A program made the translations under genes and the position numbers. DNA of 64,000 bases from Ruegeria sp. Ofav3-42 (GTDB lineage Bacteria > Pseudomonadota > Alphaproteobacteria > Rhodobacterales > Rhodobacteraceae): the NCBI RefSeq assembly GCF_022347725.1, contig NZ_JAKRGB010000009.1, positions 140,229 to 204,228 on the forward strand. The letters run 5' to 3'. The notes beneath the pieces were generated by a model. It was given only the letters and a program-made list of their open reading frames with translations, did no database searches and was not told the DNA's origin. Position 1 is the first letter of the stretch, and each line of letters opens with the position of its first letter. This document shows positions 1-9,122 of the stretch, one piece after another.

Positions 1-827
1 GGCTGCGTACCATTGATGCCCCGACGGACGGTGACGGCTACACCGTCGACCTCGACCAACTGCGTGCCATTGCGCTGAAAGAGCGGCCCAAGCTGATCAC
101 CATCGGCGGCAGCCTGAACCTTTTCGAACATCCGGTGAAGGAGGTCCGCCAGATTGCGGACGAGATCGGTGCTAAGGTGATGTTTGACGCCGCCCATCAA
201 TGTGGGATCATCGCAGGCAAGGCATGGAGAAACCCTCTGGCCGAAGGCGCTCATTTCATGACGATGAGTACCTACAAAAGTCTTGGCGGACCTGCCGGAG
301 GTTTGATCGTTACGAATGATGCCGAGATCGCAGAAAAGCTCGACGCAATTGCCTTTCCCGGCATGACGGCCAATTTTGATGCGGCTAAGTCGGCGGCCCT
401 TGCCGTGACGATGCTGGATTGGCGAGATTTTGGTTCGCAATACGCCGCCGAGATGATCGCGATGGCGCAGGCACTGGCCGAAGATCTGGATGCAAATGGT
501 TTACCGGTCTTTGCCGGGCGCGAAGGCTTTACCGCGTCGCACCAGTTTGCCGTGTTGGCTGAACCTTACGGTGGCGGGCAAACCGCGTCAAAAACCCTGC
601 GCCGCGCCGGGTTCCTCGCCTGCGGGATTGGCCTGCCCGTGCCGGAAGTGACAGGAGATTTGAACGGCCTCCGGATCGGAACGCCCGAGTTGGTTCGGTG
701 GGGGATGACGTCCGAAGATGCAGGCAGACTGGCGACGTTGATTACGTCCGGGTTAGCAGGCAAAGATATCGCCGCTGAGGTTGGTGAATGGCGTCAGAGT
801 TTCTCAGAATTGCACTTTGTGCATTGA
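1..827 (+). CDS. Serine hydroxymethyltransferase-like PLP enzyme (5' truncated by window edge)
   Basis: The open frame enters from the left edge (first full codon at base 3), so the N-terminus is missing. The visible part has a fold-type I PLP pattern: a DAAHQCG strand, the probable Schiff-base lysine in STYKSLGGPAGG, and RIGTPELVRWGM near the C-terminus, which resembles the RIGTP..T.RG motif of glycine hydroxymethyltransferases. In true GlyA the lysine motif is usually TTHKTLRGPRGG, so this is a divergent paralogue. It could act on glycine/serine or a related beta-hydroxy amino acid. Neighbouring genes for demethylation of methylated glycines, which yield glycine and methylene-THF, make an SHMT-like role plausible. 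A strong hairpin follows the stop. Confidence 0.7.
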   Translation, partial: LRTIDAPTDGDGYTVDLDQLRAIALKERPKLITIGGSLNLFEHPVKEVRQIADEIGAKVMFDAAHQCGIIAGKAWRNPLAEGAHFMTMSTYKSLGGPAGGLIVTNDAEIAEKLDAIAFPGMTANFDAAKSAALAVTMLDWRDFGSQYAAEMIAMAQALAEDLDANGLPVFAGREGFTASHQFAVLAEPYGGGQTASKTLRRAGFLACGIGLPVPEVTGDLNGLRIGTPELVRWGMTSEDAGRLATLITSGLAGKDIAAEVGEWRQSFSELHFVH

Positions 828-832
828 GGATA

Positions 833-865
833 CTGCGGATGGGGCGAGTTGCGCCCCATCCGCAG
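833..865. terminator. Hairpin terminator after the SHMT-like gene
   Basis: A perfect 13-bp inverted repeat (CTGCGGATGGGGC at 833-845 with its complement at 853-865, loop of 7) lies six bases after the stop codon at 827. There is no long T-run, so it may be an attenuating or bidirectional terminator between the converging genes. Confidence 0.55.
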
Positions 866-951
866 GGCATCTGCTGTTGTGCTCCAGGGAATCCGCTCCG
901 GATCACCTCACGACCCGTTTCGGAGGCCTTCAAGGCGATCCCGCTTGTACA

Positions 952-3420
952 TCACACCCGCATGTTCGCCCCATTTGCGTCGTATATCGGCGCGCCTAGC
1001 ACTTCGGCGTCATAGAAAATACCAAGGATTTCGACCTGCAACCTTGTGCCCGGCGCCGCACTTTCTATCGCCACGTAGCCCATAGCCATCGACTTGCCGA
1101 CGCGGTGGCCATAGCCGCCGGAGGACACGTAACCTACCGCTTCTCCGTCCTTGAGGATTGCCTCGTCGTTGGAAACATCGATACCGTCGACGTCGATTGT
1201 CATGGTAACCAGCTTGCGTGAAACCCCGTCTTCCCGGAATTTCAAGGTGGCCTCTTTACCGACAAAGTCCTTCTTCCAGTTGATGAAGGCATCCATGCCA
1301 CTTTCGACCGCATTGAAGTCCGGTCGGAAGTCGGTAGTCCAGACACCCCACCCTTTTTCCAGACGCAGAGACATCAGCGCACGGGCGCCGTACCAGCGAT
1401 ACCCCAGATCGGCGCCGGCCTCTTCAATCGCTTCAGCCAAACGCAACAGGTATTGCGGACGGCAGTAAATCTCAAACCCCAGTTCACCCGAGAACGAAAT
1501 CCGGTTCAGGATCACTGGAACGCCGCCGACGAAAGTCTGGCGAAGATCGCGGAACTTCAGCGCATCGGGGCTGACGTCTTCGCGGGTGATCCGGGCCAGC
1601 AATTCGCGCGATTTCGGTCCGGACAAGGCGATCCCGTGCCAGTCGTCCGAGACATTGGCATAAGTCACATCCACAGGCAGGTCCTTTTCAAACCAGCGCC
1701 GATGGGCATCCTGCATCGCACCTGAACCAAACAGAACAAAGTGATCCTCGGCCAGACAGGCCACCGTCAGGTCGCCGAAAAGGCGTCCCTTTTCGGTCAG
1801 CATCGGCGTCAGGGCCAGACGGCCCGGTTTCGGTACATATCCGGCCAGGGTCCGGTCCAGGTATGCACGCGCCCCGGAACCCTTGAATTCATGCTTAGCA
1901 AAGTTCGCGATCTCGATACCACCGACGGCCTCCTGCACGGCTTTGACCTCGCGCGCCACGTAGTCGTGACTGCGATTGCGCTCGAACGTGGGCGTTTCAT
2001 GCGCGTCTTCCGGGCTGTCCGCAAACCACAGCGCGTTCTCAAGGCCGAACCCCTGCCCCATCACGGCACCTTTGGCGACCAGACGATCATAGAGTGCCGT
2101 GGTCTTCTGCATCCGGCCTTTGGGCAAGGTTTCGTTCGGGAAGGTCATCACAAAGCGGCGCTCGTAGTTTTCCGTCGATTTGATGGTGCCCCAGTCGGGT
2201 GTGGCGAACTCGCCAAAGCGCGCCACGTCCATGGCCCAGACATCAATCGAGGGTTCACCGTCGATCATCCATTCGGCCATGGTCAGGCCCACGCCGCCGC
2301 CCTGACAGAAACCAGCCATGACACCGACAGCGACCCAGTAGTTCTTCATGCCCGGAACCGGGCCGATCATCGGGTTGCCGTCCGGGCCAAAGGTAAACGG
2401 CCCGTTGATGATGTCCTTGATCCCTGCCTCTCCGATAGCGGGAATGCGTTCAAAGGACATCTCCAACCGGTCGGCGACGCGATCCAGATCAGGTTGCAGC
2501 AGTTCGTGCCCAAAATCCCAGGGCGTACCGTCAACCTTCCACGGTGTACCCTTGGGCTCATAAGTTCCTAGCAACATACCCTGACGTTCCTGACGGAAAT
2601 AGATATTCGCCTCATAGTCGATCCCGGCGGGCAGACGTGTTCCGTGATTGGCCACCGCGTCGATCTTTTCGGTGATCAGGTAGTGGTGCTCCATCGGCTG
2701 GACCGGCAGATGGACGCCGGACATATGCCCCACTTCGCGTGCCCAGAGGCCACCGCAGTTCACCACATACTCGGCATTGATCTGACCCTTGGGCGTCGTC
2801 AAATCCCAGCTGCCATCAGGGCGCTGGCTCATTCCGGTTACGCCGCAATGGGTGAAATACTGGGCACCGTGCACCTTAGCCGATTTGGCGAATGCATATG
2901 TCGCACCGGATGGGTCTAGGTCGCCATCCTGATCATCCCAAAGTGCGGCGTGATAATGTTTGGGGTCGATCAGCGGATGACGCTCGGCGACCTCTTTCGG
3001 ATTGATGAATTCCTGATGCAGCCCCATATAGCGGGCCTTGGACCGTTCGCGTTTAAGGTAGTCGTACCAATCCTTGGTTGAGGCCAGATAGAAACCGCCC
3101 GTGATGTGTAGACCGACCGAGTGGCCCGAGGTTTCCTCGATCTCTTTGTACAGGTCGATCGTATAGCTTTGCAGGCGCGAGATGTTGGGGTCCGAGCTGA
3201 TCGTATGGATTTGACCGGCCGCGTGCCAGGACGAGCCGGACGTCAGTTCGTCACGTTCCAGCAAGACCACGTCTTTCCAGCCGAATTTGGCCAGATGGAA
3301 CAGGATCGAACAACCGACGACGCCGCCGCCAATCACCACGACCTTGGCGTGGGAAGGGAGCTTTTTGCCACCAGTGCTTTCATCTTTTTGAATTTCAGGC
3401 ATGGGAAAGTCCTGTGTCAT
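952..3420 (-). CDS. FAD-dependent dehydrogenase with GcvT domain (dimethylglycine/sarcosine dehydrogenase family)
   Basis: This 822-residue protein has an N-terminal FAD-binding Rossmann motif (VVVIGGGVVGCS, residues about 27-38), a DAO-type oxidoreductase domain to about residue 400, an FAO middle domain, and a C-terminal GcvT/aminomethyltransferase half from about 430 to the end. Length and order match dimethylglycine and sarcosine dehydrogenases, which oxidatively demethylate N-methylglycines and pass the one-carbon unit to tetrahydrofolate. No signal peptide is seen, so it is probably cytoplasmic. An alternative ATG at 3402 has a better Shine-Dalgarno (AGGA) than the ATG at 3420. It lies downstream of an MttB-family methyltransferase on the same strand. 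The exact substrate cannot be read from sequence. Confidence 0.85.
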   Translation of the reverse strand: MTQDFPMPEIQKDESTGGKKLPSHAKVVVIGGGVVGCSILFHLAKFGWKDVVLLERDELTSGSSWHAAGQIHTISSDPNISRLQSYTIDLYKEIEETSGHSVGLHITGGFYLASTKDWYDYLKRERSKARYMGLHQEFINPKEVAERHPLIDPKHYHAALWDDQDGDLDPSGATYAFAKSAKVHGAQYFTHCGVTGMSQRPDGSWDLTTPKGQINAEYVVNCGGLWAREVGHMSGVHLPVQPMEHHYLITEKIDAVANHGTRLPAGIDYEANIYFRQERQGMLLGTYEPKGTPWKVDGTPWDFGHELLQPDLDRVADRLEMSFERIPAIGEAGIKDIINGPFTFGPDGNPMIGPVPGMKNYWVAVGVMAGFCQGGGVGLTMAEWMIDGEPSIDVWAMDVARFGEFATPDWGTIKSTENYERRFVMTFPNETLPKGRMQKTTALYDRLVAKGAVMGQGFGLENALWFADSPEDAHETPTFERNRSHDYVAREVKAVQEAVGGIEIANFAKHEFKGSGARAYLDRTLAGYVPKPGRLALTPMLTEKGRLFGDLTVACLAEDHFVLFGSGAMQDAHRRWFEKDLPVDVTYANVSDDWHGIALSGPKSRELLARITREDVSPDALKFRDLRQTFVGGVPVILNRISFSGELGFEIYCRPQYLLRLAEAIEEAGADLGYRWYGARALMSLRLEKGWGVWTTDFRPDFNAVESGMDAFINWKKDFVGKEATLKFREDGVSRKLVTMTIDVDGIDVSNDEAILKDGEAVGYVSSGGYGHRVGKSMAMGYVAIESAAPGTRLQVEILGIFYDAEVLGAPIYDANGANMRV

Positions 3421-3441
3421 GTGTGTGTGATGTTTGGGGAA

Positions 3442-3509
3442 AGGGGGCTGTCTGCCCCCTCTTGAGCCTGCGGCTCAATTCACCCCCGAGGATATTTTTG
3501 GCCAGATGA
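3442..3509 (-). repeat. Intergenic element: conserved 3' motif plus two hairpins (copy 1)
   Basis: Read on the minus strand after the mttB-like stop at 3523, this holds a TCATCTGGCC...CCTCGGGGGT motif (3509-3482), then a hairpin TTGAGCC/GGCTCAA (3462-3478) and a second hairpin AGGGGGC/GCCCCCT (3442-3460). A second copy with the same order and orientation relative to transcription is at 16400-16445. I recall this type of element as common between co-directional genes in Rhodobacterales; its function is not known to me. Confidence 0.6.
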
Positions 3510-3522
3510 CGGGATCGCCGTT

Positions 3523-5043
3523 TCAGTACCAGGCGTCCGGGATTTCTTCTTTTCGTCGGGCGACGTAGGCGGCCAGTTCTTCTTGTTTGGCTTCGTCCAT
3601 GGTTGGGGGTTGATATTCGTTCAGCATCGCGTTCCAGCGTTCATAAGCGCGGCGGCGCATGTCCTTGGAGCCGCCCTCTTCCCAGCTTTCTACATTCTCG
3701 CTGTCGCTGAGTTTCGGCTCATAGAACGCAGACTGGTAATTCCGCATCGTGTGCGCGCAGCCGAGGAAATGACCGCCTGCGTCAACCTCGGTATAAGCAT
3801 CGCGGGCAAAGGCATCTTCGCTGGTATCGAGACCCTGACTCAGAACCTTCTGATAAGACCCCAGCCGGTCCGCATCCATGATCAGCTTTTCGAATCCGGT
3901 GCACAGGCCGCCCTCGAGCCAGCCCGCGGAGTGCAGGACGAAATTGGCCCCGGCCAGCATGGTCGAGTGCATCGAGTCTGCGGATTCATATGCAGCTTGC
4001 GCGTCCTCTATTTTGGAAGCCGTTAGCGACCCGCCACAGCGCAGGGGCAGACCGGCGCGACGCGCCAACTGGCCGATTGCATAGTTCGACATTACGGGCT
4101 CGGGCATACCAAAAGTCGGCGCGCCGGATTTCAGCGACATGGAGGACAGGAAGTTGCCCAATACGAATGGCGCACCGGGACGTAGCAATTGAACATAGGC
4201 GCAGACCATCATCGCTTCGGCCATGGCCTGTGCAACGCTCGCCGCCGTACTGACCGGACCCATGGCTCCTGACAGGATGAAAGGCACCACGATCATGCCC
4301 TGACCCCGGGTGGAATAAATCCGCGCCGCTTCGGTCACCACACGATCCACCAACAAGGGCGAGTTGGTGTTGACGTTGCCCATGATGACACAGTTCTGGT
4401 CCATCACATCCGCGCCAAAGACGATCTCGGCCATCTCGACACTGTCCTGCGCACGGCTCATCTCGGTGATCGCGCCCAGATGCGGCTTGTCGCTGAGCGT
4501 CATGTGGGCGAACAGCATGTCCAGATGCCGTTTACTGACGGGAACGTCACAGGGTTCACAGGTGACAAAACCACCATGATGCAAGTTCGGATGCAGATAG
4601 GTCAGCTTGACCAATTGCTCGAACGCATCCATGTCGCCGTATCGCCGCCCGCCTTCAAGGTCGCGCACGAACGGAGCGCCATAGACCGGCGCGAAAACCT
4701 GATTGCCGTCACCAATGACAACGGACCGTTCGGGATTACGGGCCAACTGGGTGAATTTCTTCGGCGCCTTCGCGCACAGATCACGAATCCACGCTGCGTC
4801 GGCTCGCACAATGTCACCTTCGATCCGCGCACCCTCACGACGCCATAGCTCCAGCGCCTCGGGATCGTCGCGAAATGCGATGCCAACGTCCTCAAAAATC
4901 CAGTCAACCTGGGCTTCGAGACGCTCCAGATCCTCTTCGTTCAACGGGTTGAAATAGCTCAGGCTCCGCTGGATGTACGGCGAGGCCGGGGCTCCGGCAG
5001 CGGCGCTTTGGCGGTCGCGCGAGGCGCGGGCGCGTCTGACCAT
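3523..5043 (-). CDS. Trimethylamine methyltransferase (MttB) family protein, non-pyrrolysine type
   Basis: This 506-residue protein resembles the MttB/DUF superfamily that transfers a methyl group from quaternary or tertiary amines to a corrinoid protein. It opens with the family's SYFNPLNEEDLERLEAQVDWI segment and continues as a glycine-rich TIM barrel (for example APVYGAPFVRDLEGGRRYGD). The frame is continuous, with no in-frame amber codon, so it belongs to the non-pyrrolysine branch that includes glycine betaine methyltransferases. The start is supported by GAGGAG seven bases upstream. No cognate corrinoid protein is encoded in the window. The downstream DMGDH-like gene fits a route from betaine through dimethylglycine to glycine, but that is inference. 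Confidence 0.8.
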   Translation of the reverse strand: MVRRARASRDRQSAAAGAPASPYIQRSLSYFNPLNEEDLERLEAQVDWIFEDVGIAFRDDPEALELWRREGARIEGDIVRADAAWIRDLCAKAPKKFTQLARNPERSVVIGDGNQVFAPVYGAPFVRDLEGGRRYGDMDAFEQLVKLTYLHPNLHHGGFVTCEPCDVPVSKRHLDMLFAHMTLSDKPHLGAITEMSRAQDSVEMAEIVFGADVMDQNCVIMGNVNTNSPLLVDRVVTEAARIYSTRGQGMIVVPFILSGAMGPVSTAASVAQAMAEAMMVCAYVQLLRPGAPFVLGNFLSSMSLKSGAPTFGMPEPVMSNYAIGQLARRAGLPLRCGGSLTASKIEDAQAAYESADSMHSTMLAGANFVLHSAGWLEGGLCTGFEKLIMDADRLGSYQKVLSQGLDTSEDAFARDAYTEVDAGGHFLGCAHTMRNYQSAFYEPKLSDSENVESWEEGGSKDMRRRAYERWNAMLNEYQPPTMDEAKQEELAAYVARRKEEIPDAWY

Positions 5044-5136
5044 GGGTGACTCCTCGATTCATTTGGTCAGCACATTACCGCGTCGCAACACGTTCGTGAC
5101 GGTTGAAAAAGGTGATGATATGGATAAAAACAGATT

Positions 5137-6036
5137 ATGCATCAGCTCTGGAAAACGATCTCATCATCAAAGCATCTGGTATATTTTGAAGCCGCAGCGC
5201 GGCTTCAGTCGATTACGCGTGCAGCCGATGAAATGAATGTGAAACAGCCTGCGGTTAGCGCAGCGATCAAACAGTTAGAGGCATCGCTGAATGTGCAACT
5301 GTTTCATCGTGAGCACCGAAAGATCGTCCTGACGTCAGCCGGGTCAAAGCTGTATTCCGATGTGTCTCGCTCATTCGACCAAATGCTGAACTCGGTCAAT
5401 GCGGTTCGACAGTTCACCCAGAACGATCACGTAACGCTCAACGCGTCTTCGGCTTTCAACTTTTTCTGGATGATGCCAAAACTGCAGGAGTTTCACCAAT
5501 CGTTTCCCGATATCGACCTCAGACTTCAGTCCAGCGACCGCGAGCCCGATATCGTTGCCGAGAACATCAGCCTGGCAATTCGCCGCGGCAAAGGCTCGTG
5601 GGACGGCTGTAATTCTGCGCTGATTGCGAACGAGGTCTTGTGCCCCGTCGCCAGCCCGATGGAAATTCAGAACAGAGGTCGCCCCAATACCGTCGAAGAA
5701 CTTTTACAGCACCGGTTGATCCACCTCGAAGAACCGACGCGCGAACGCCCGGGCTGGACCCAATGGTTCGAGAGCTTCGGTGTCACCAAGAAGCCTCCGG
5801 TTTCAGGGCTTCGACTAAATGATTACGCGCTGGTGCTGCAGGCAACTTTGGCGGGGGAAGGGTATGCCCTGGGCTGGAGCCACCTCACGACCCCGCTGGC
5901 AGAGCGCGGGTTGCTGTCAACCATGGAAGAATGGCGCTGGGAAACAGGATATGGCTTCTATCTGGTGTGGTCCGATTTCAAGCCACTGGTCGACAACGCG
6001 AAACGGGTTCGTGACTGGATGCTAAGTAACGTCTGA
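5137..6036 (+). CDS. LysR-family transcriptional regulator
   Basis: This 299-residue protein has an N-terminal winged HTH (residues about 12-70, with AADEMNVKQPAVSAAIKQLE as recognition region) and a LysR substrate-binding domain with a GcvA-like ending (EGYALGWSHLTTPLAERG). It is transcribed divergently from the MttB-like gene with about 90 bases between starts, so it probably controls the methylamine/betaine block and itself. The effector is unknown. Confidence 0.85.
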   Translation: MHQLWKTISSSKHLVYFEAAARLQSITRAADEMNVKQPAVSAAIKQLEASLNVQLFHREHRKIVLTSAGSKLYSDVSRSFDQMLNSVNAVRQFTQNDHVTLNASSAFNFFWMMPKLQEFHQSFPDIDLRLQSSDREPDIVAENISLAIRRGKGSWDGCNSALIANEVLCPVASPMEIQNRGRPNTVEELLQHRLIHLEEPTRERPGWTQWFESFGVTKKPPVSGLRLNDYALVLQATLAGEGYALGWSHLTTPLAERGLLSTMEEWRWETGYGFYLVWSDFKPLVDNAKRVRDWMLSNV

Positions 6037-6147
6037 ACACCCTTTCAGAATGTGAACACAGAAAATCGCACGTTTCAAATCGCCGAATCGGGTTGCAGTC
6101 AAACCGACAGGAAAACCAAAATTCTGCCGCGCCGGCGGAACTTTGGG

Positions 6148-6498
6148 TCAAATATCCGCCAGAACCTCAAATCCACCGAAGATGATTGTTTTTCCGTTGA
6201 CGGGCACGTCGCTCATGTCACCCATCTCCGGGTCCTGCATGGCGGCGGCGAATCCAGCCTCTTGCGCTGCCTGATCCGGCCATTCCTGCCAACCGGTGAC
6301 GACCGTGTCCTCGGGGCCAGCCTGCACAGCAAGCGGAAACGACGTCACTTCGCCGGGTGGAACAGACGCTCCCCAGGATTCCACGACTCGCGTTGCGCCA
6401 TGTTTGCGAAAAATACGCGCCATTCGCTTCGCGTGCTTCTCATGTTCCGCTTTTTTAGCAGTCGGAACCGCCCCTGCATACGCCATGATCCAGGCCAC
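6148..6498 (-). CDS. DUF1428 family protein
   Basis: A protein of about 116 residues that fits the DUF1428 pattern: VPTAKK near the N-terminus, then RKHGATRVVESWG, VPPGEVTSFPLAV, EWPDQAA and a C-terminal GGFEVL. The frame is open to 6600, but I place the start at the GTG at 6498. It has GGAGG eight bases upstream, and the resulting N-terminus lines up with the usual family start, where VPTA begins at about residue 11. An ATG at 6486 is the alternative. The function of the family is unknown; ferredoxin-like dimeric alpha-beta barrels are expected. Confidence 0.7.
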   Translation of the reverse strand: MAWIMAYAGAVPTAKKAEHEKHAKRMARIFRKHGATRVVESWGASVPPGEVTSFPLAVQAGPEDTVVTGWQEWPDQAAQEAGFAAAMQDPEMGDMSDVPVNGKTIIFGGFEVLADI

Positions 6499-6650
6499 TT
6501 GAACGCCCTCCAAAACAACAATCACACGCAATACTAGCACAATAGGAGGTGTCGCCCTATTGTGCGGAGGCAACTTGTGTGGTCCGCCCGCCCGACCCAT
6601 TACCCTGAACGCTCAATGCGCTCGGAGTTTCGGCACAGGTGTTTACTGCC

Positions 6651-7178
6651 TTACATGGCTAAATCCGTCTGGCTGCGCGTCACATCGTACGAGCGGTTCT
6701 CGCCGGACCGGGCAATCCGAACGATCAGTTTCTGTGCATTCTCGAAACGGTCGAAATAGGCAAACCGGATATTCACCAACGCAGCCATGTCCTGACACTG
6801 AATCTGGTAATCGGCCAGAAACTCGCTGTGCTTTGCCTGATCGGCGGTCTGTCCGTTTGCGTCTTGCCCCAACCCCTCGCCCGAAAGTGTGACATTGGCC
6901 GACGCGGTGAAACACCCCGCCTCTTCGGGCAGGACAAAAAGACCCAGGGGTTTGGAGAGATCGGATATTGCAACAGCAACCAGCGCGCGGTCATCGTCTG
7001 TCTCTGCCGGTCCTTCAAAACCGATTATGTCGGCTGCGGGCACAGCCAGCGACAGGGAAAACGTCTCACCCGAAAACGCAATGTCCATATATCCGGTGCC
7101 ATGAACATGCGCCGGGCTCTGGGTCTGAGACAGGGCAATTGCCGGGGTCAGGATCAAAGCGAAGACTGCGCATTTCAT
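6651..7178 (-). CDS. DUF2796/ZrgA-like periplasmic protein
   Basis: A 175-residue protein with a clear signal peptide (MKCAVFALILTPAIALSQ) followed by an AHVHG motif, which is typical of the DUF2796/ZrgA group of zinc-regulated, histidine-containing periplasmic proteins. The body has FSGETFSLSLAVPAADIIGFEGPAE, matching that family's pattern of a beta-rich domain that mentions no catalytic residues. It has only the short His motif and lacks a long His-rich loop. The ATG at 7178 is preferred over an upstream TTG at 7196. It stands just upstream of, and divergent from, the iron block; a role in zinc or metal binding is inferred. Confidence 0.6.
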   Translation of the reverse strand: MKCAVFALILTPAIALSQTQSPAHVHGTGYMDIAFSGETFSLSLAVPAADIIGFEGPAETDDDRALVAVAISDLSKPLGLFVLPEEAGCFTASANVTLSGEGLGQDANGQTADQAKHSEFLADYQIQCQDMAALVNIRFAYFDRFENAQKLIVRIARSGENRSYDVTRSQTDLAM

Positions 7179-7338
7179 AAACAGAGCACCACCCAACTGG
7201 GAATCACGAAGTCCATTCTAATGTGTTTAAAACCCCGTGCAATCGCAGCAATGGTTCGTTTCCCCCGCCAATTATGGGGATAGGGAGCTTGCGGAGGGGT
7301 GCGTCATTTAATTCCGACAATAAAACTCAGGTTGACTT

Positions 7339-7359
7339 AGCTGACTAATTCACTCAGCT
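7339..7359. promoter_or_regulatory. Putative iron-responsive operator (TGA-N9-TCA palindrome) upstream of imelysin gene
   Basis: A perfect 6-bp dyad AGCTGA...TCAGCT with centre CTAATTCAC lies 67 bases before the imelysin ATG. The inner 15 bases have the TGA-N9-TCA form of RirA/Iron-Rhodo-box type sites, as I remember them. The 17-mer CTGACTAATTCACTCAG matches 14 of 17 bases with CTGATTAATTTAGTCAG at 51116-51132, upstream of hemP. Confidence 0.6.
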
Positions 7360-7425
7360 TTTGGGCCGTACGCGTCGCATCAGCGGCGCCTGTGAATTTG
7401 TTTCTGACAGGAAAGTGTCACCCCC

Positions 7426-8697
7426 ATGACAAAATTTTTTGCTGCTACCAGCGCGCTGACCCTGGGCATTGCGTCTGCAGCCTTTGCAGCTGATGCGCCC
7501 TCGAAAGCTGATGTTCTGACAACGTATGCGAACATTGCCGAAGCCAAGTATGACGATAGCCTGATCGCGGCAAAATCGCTGCAAGCCGCTGTGAACGCTC
7601 TGATTGCAGATCCCTCGGATGCAACGCTGAATGCTGCGCGCGCCGCTTGGATTGCCGCACGTGTACCATACCAGCAAACCGAGGTTTACCGTTTCGGCAA
7701 CGCCATCGTTGACGATTGGGAAGGCAAAGTGAACGCTTGGCCGCTGGACGAAGGTCTGATCGACTATGTTGACGCCAATTATGGTGGACCGACCGACGAG
7801 AACGAGTTCGCCGCGCTGAACGTCATTGCAAACCCCAGCTTTGAGCTGTCGGGCGCAACCATCGACGCCAGCGAAATCACCCCTGAACTGTTGGGCGAAA
7901 CGCTGCATGAAGCGGACGGAATCGAAGCGAACGTTGCGACCGGCTATCACGCAATCGAATTCCTGCTGTGGGGCCAGGACATGAACGGCCATGGCGCAGG
8001 TGCCGGCAACCGTCCGTATACCGACTACGTGCAAGGCGACGGCTGCACCGGCGGCAACTGCGACCGCCGCGCGCAATACCTGAGCGCTGCCACCGAACTG
8101 CTGGTCAGCGATCTGGAATGGATGGCCTCTCAGTGGGCAGAAGGTGGCGAAGCGCGCGCGGCCCTGAATGCGAACGAAGCTGCTGGCGTCAGCGCGATCC
8201 TGACCGGCATGGGCTCGCTGTCCTACGGTGAGCAGGCAGGTGAACGTATGCGTCTGGGCCTGATGCTGAACGACCCCGAGGAAGAGCATGATTGCTTCTC
8301 AGACAACACCCACAACAGCCATTACTACGATGGTCTGGGCATTCAGAACGTTTACCTGGGCAGCTACACCCGCATCGATGGCACCCCCGTCAGCGGCGCG
8401 TCGCTGTCCGATCTGGTCATCGCCACTGACCCGTCGCTGGATGCTGAGATGAAGGTCAAACTGGCCAACACCATGCAAGCTCTGGGGCGCCTCAAATCGA
8501 CCGCCGAAGCCGGTTTTGCATACGACCAGATGCTGGAGCGCGGCAACGAAGGCGGCGAAGTTCTGATCATGGGCGGCGTGGACGGCCTGGTTGACCAGAC
8601 CAAGACCATTGAGCGCATCGTGGCCGCGCTGAAACTCGACCAGATCGAGTTTGAAGGCTCGGACAGCCTGGATAACCCTGACGCGGTGTTCCAGTAA
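7426..8697 (+). CDS. Imelysin-family periplasmic iron protein (ICMP/IrpA-like)
   Basis: This 423-residue protein has a Sec signal peptide (cleavage near SAAFA-AD) and the imelysin signature GYHAIEFLLWG, the GxHxxE motif that is thought to bind metal in the imelysin/EfeO superfamily. A C-terminal second four-helix half contains CFSDNTHNSHYYDGLGIQN. Imelysins are exported, iron-regulated proteins linked to iron uptake, with no proven enzyme activity. It heads an iron block (bfd, bfr, dihaem oxidoreductase, second imelysin, DUF1513) and has an upstream TGA-N9-TCA palindrome, so iron-limited induction is likely. Confidence 0.85.
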   Translation: MTKFFAATSALTLGIASAAFAADAPSKADVLTTYANIAEAKYDDSLIAAKSLQAAVNALIADPSDATLNAARAAWIAARVPYQQTEVYRFGNAIVDDWEGKVNAWPLDEGLIDYVDANYGGPTDENEFAALNVIANPSFELSGATIDASEITPELLGETLHEADGIEANVATGYHAIEFLLWGQDMNGHGAGAGNRPYTDYVQGDGCTGGNCDRRAQYLSAATELLVSDLEWMASQWAEGGEARAALNANEAAGVSAILTGMGSLSYGEQAGERMRLGLMLNDPEEEHDCFSDNTHNSHYYDGLGIQNVYLGSYTRIDGTPVSGASLSDLVIATDPSLDAEMKVKLANTMQALGRLKSTAEAGFAYDQMLERGNEGGEVLIMGGVDGLVDQTKTIERIVAALKLDQIEFEGSDSLDNPDAVFQ

Positions 8698-8785
8698 TCA
8701 CTACGCGGGAGGCGGCAGTATCATGCCGCTTCCCGATCTTGTGAGGGACATATTGATGTGTTCCCTCTGGACCTGCAGCAAATAA

Positions 8786-8802
8786 CTTACTAATATGGTA
8801 AG
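8786..8802. promoter_or_regulatory. 17-bp palindrome upstream of bfd
   Basis: CTTAC-TAATATG-GTAAG is a perfect 5-bp dyad with a 7-base spacer in an AT-rich stretch 27 bases before the bfd start. It differs from the TGA-N9-TCA sites and may be an operator for a different iron or Fe-S regulator. Only position and symmetry support it. Confidence 0.4.
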
Positions 8803-8828
8803 ATATACTATTCCGAGCCCTGACCGCC

Positions 8829-9122
8829 ATGATCGTATGCCACTGTACAAACATCTCTGATCACGACATCCGGTCTGCAATTGACTGGATGCGCACGTCG
8901 GATCCCTACGCAGTCATCACTCCTGGTAAAATCTACCATGCCCTTGGAAAATCTGCAGATTGTGGCGGGTGCATGCCGCTTTTCCTAGACTCGATGCGGT
9001 CTAGCGATAAGTTGGAAGTCCCGATGCAGCTTCGTGCATTACGCAGCGAAGCAACACAGGAGAATGCAGATGAAGGGCGACCAAAAGGTCATAGAATATC
9101 TCAACAAATCACTGCGGCATGA
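8829..9122 (+). CDS. bfd: Bacterioferritin-associated ferredoxin-like protein (BFD)
   Basis: This 97-residue protein begins [18 protein letters not shown], the typical Bfd start. The four [2Fe-2S] ligands are Cys4, Cys6, Cys45 and Cys48 (CxC and CGGC). The spacing between the pairs is longer than in E. coli Bfd, and the C-terminus is extended and overlaps the bfr start by about 50 bases. Bfd donates electrons to bacterioferritin to release stored iron, and its coupling with bfr here fits that role. Confidence 0.8.
   Translation: MIVCHCTNISDHDIRSAIDWMRTSDPYAVITPGKIYHALGKSADCGGCMPLFLDSMRSSDKLEVPMQLRALRSEATQENADEGRPKGHRISQQITAA

Noticed and set aside
3523..5043. Pyrrolysine-containing trimethylamine methyltransferase
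   Set aside because: The frame is continuous with no in-frame amber codon, and no pyl genes are seen.
7354..8289. Long minus-strand open frame opposite the imelysin gene
   Set aside because: The plus-strand imelysin has a signal peptide and family motifs; the opposite frame is a GC-rich antisense artefact.
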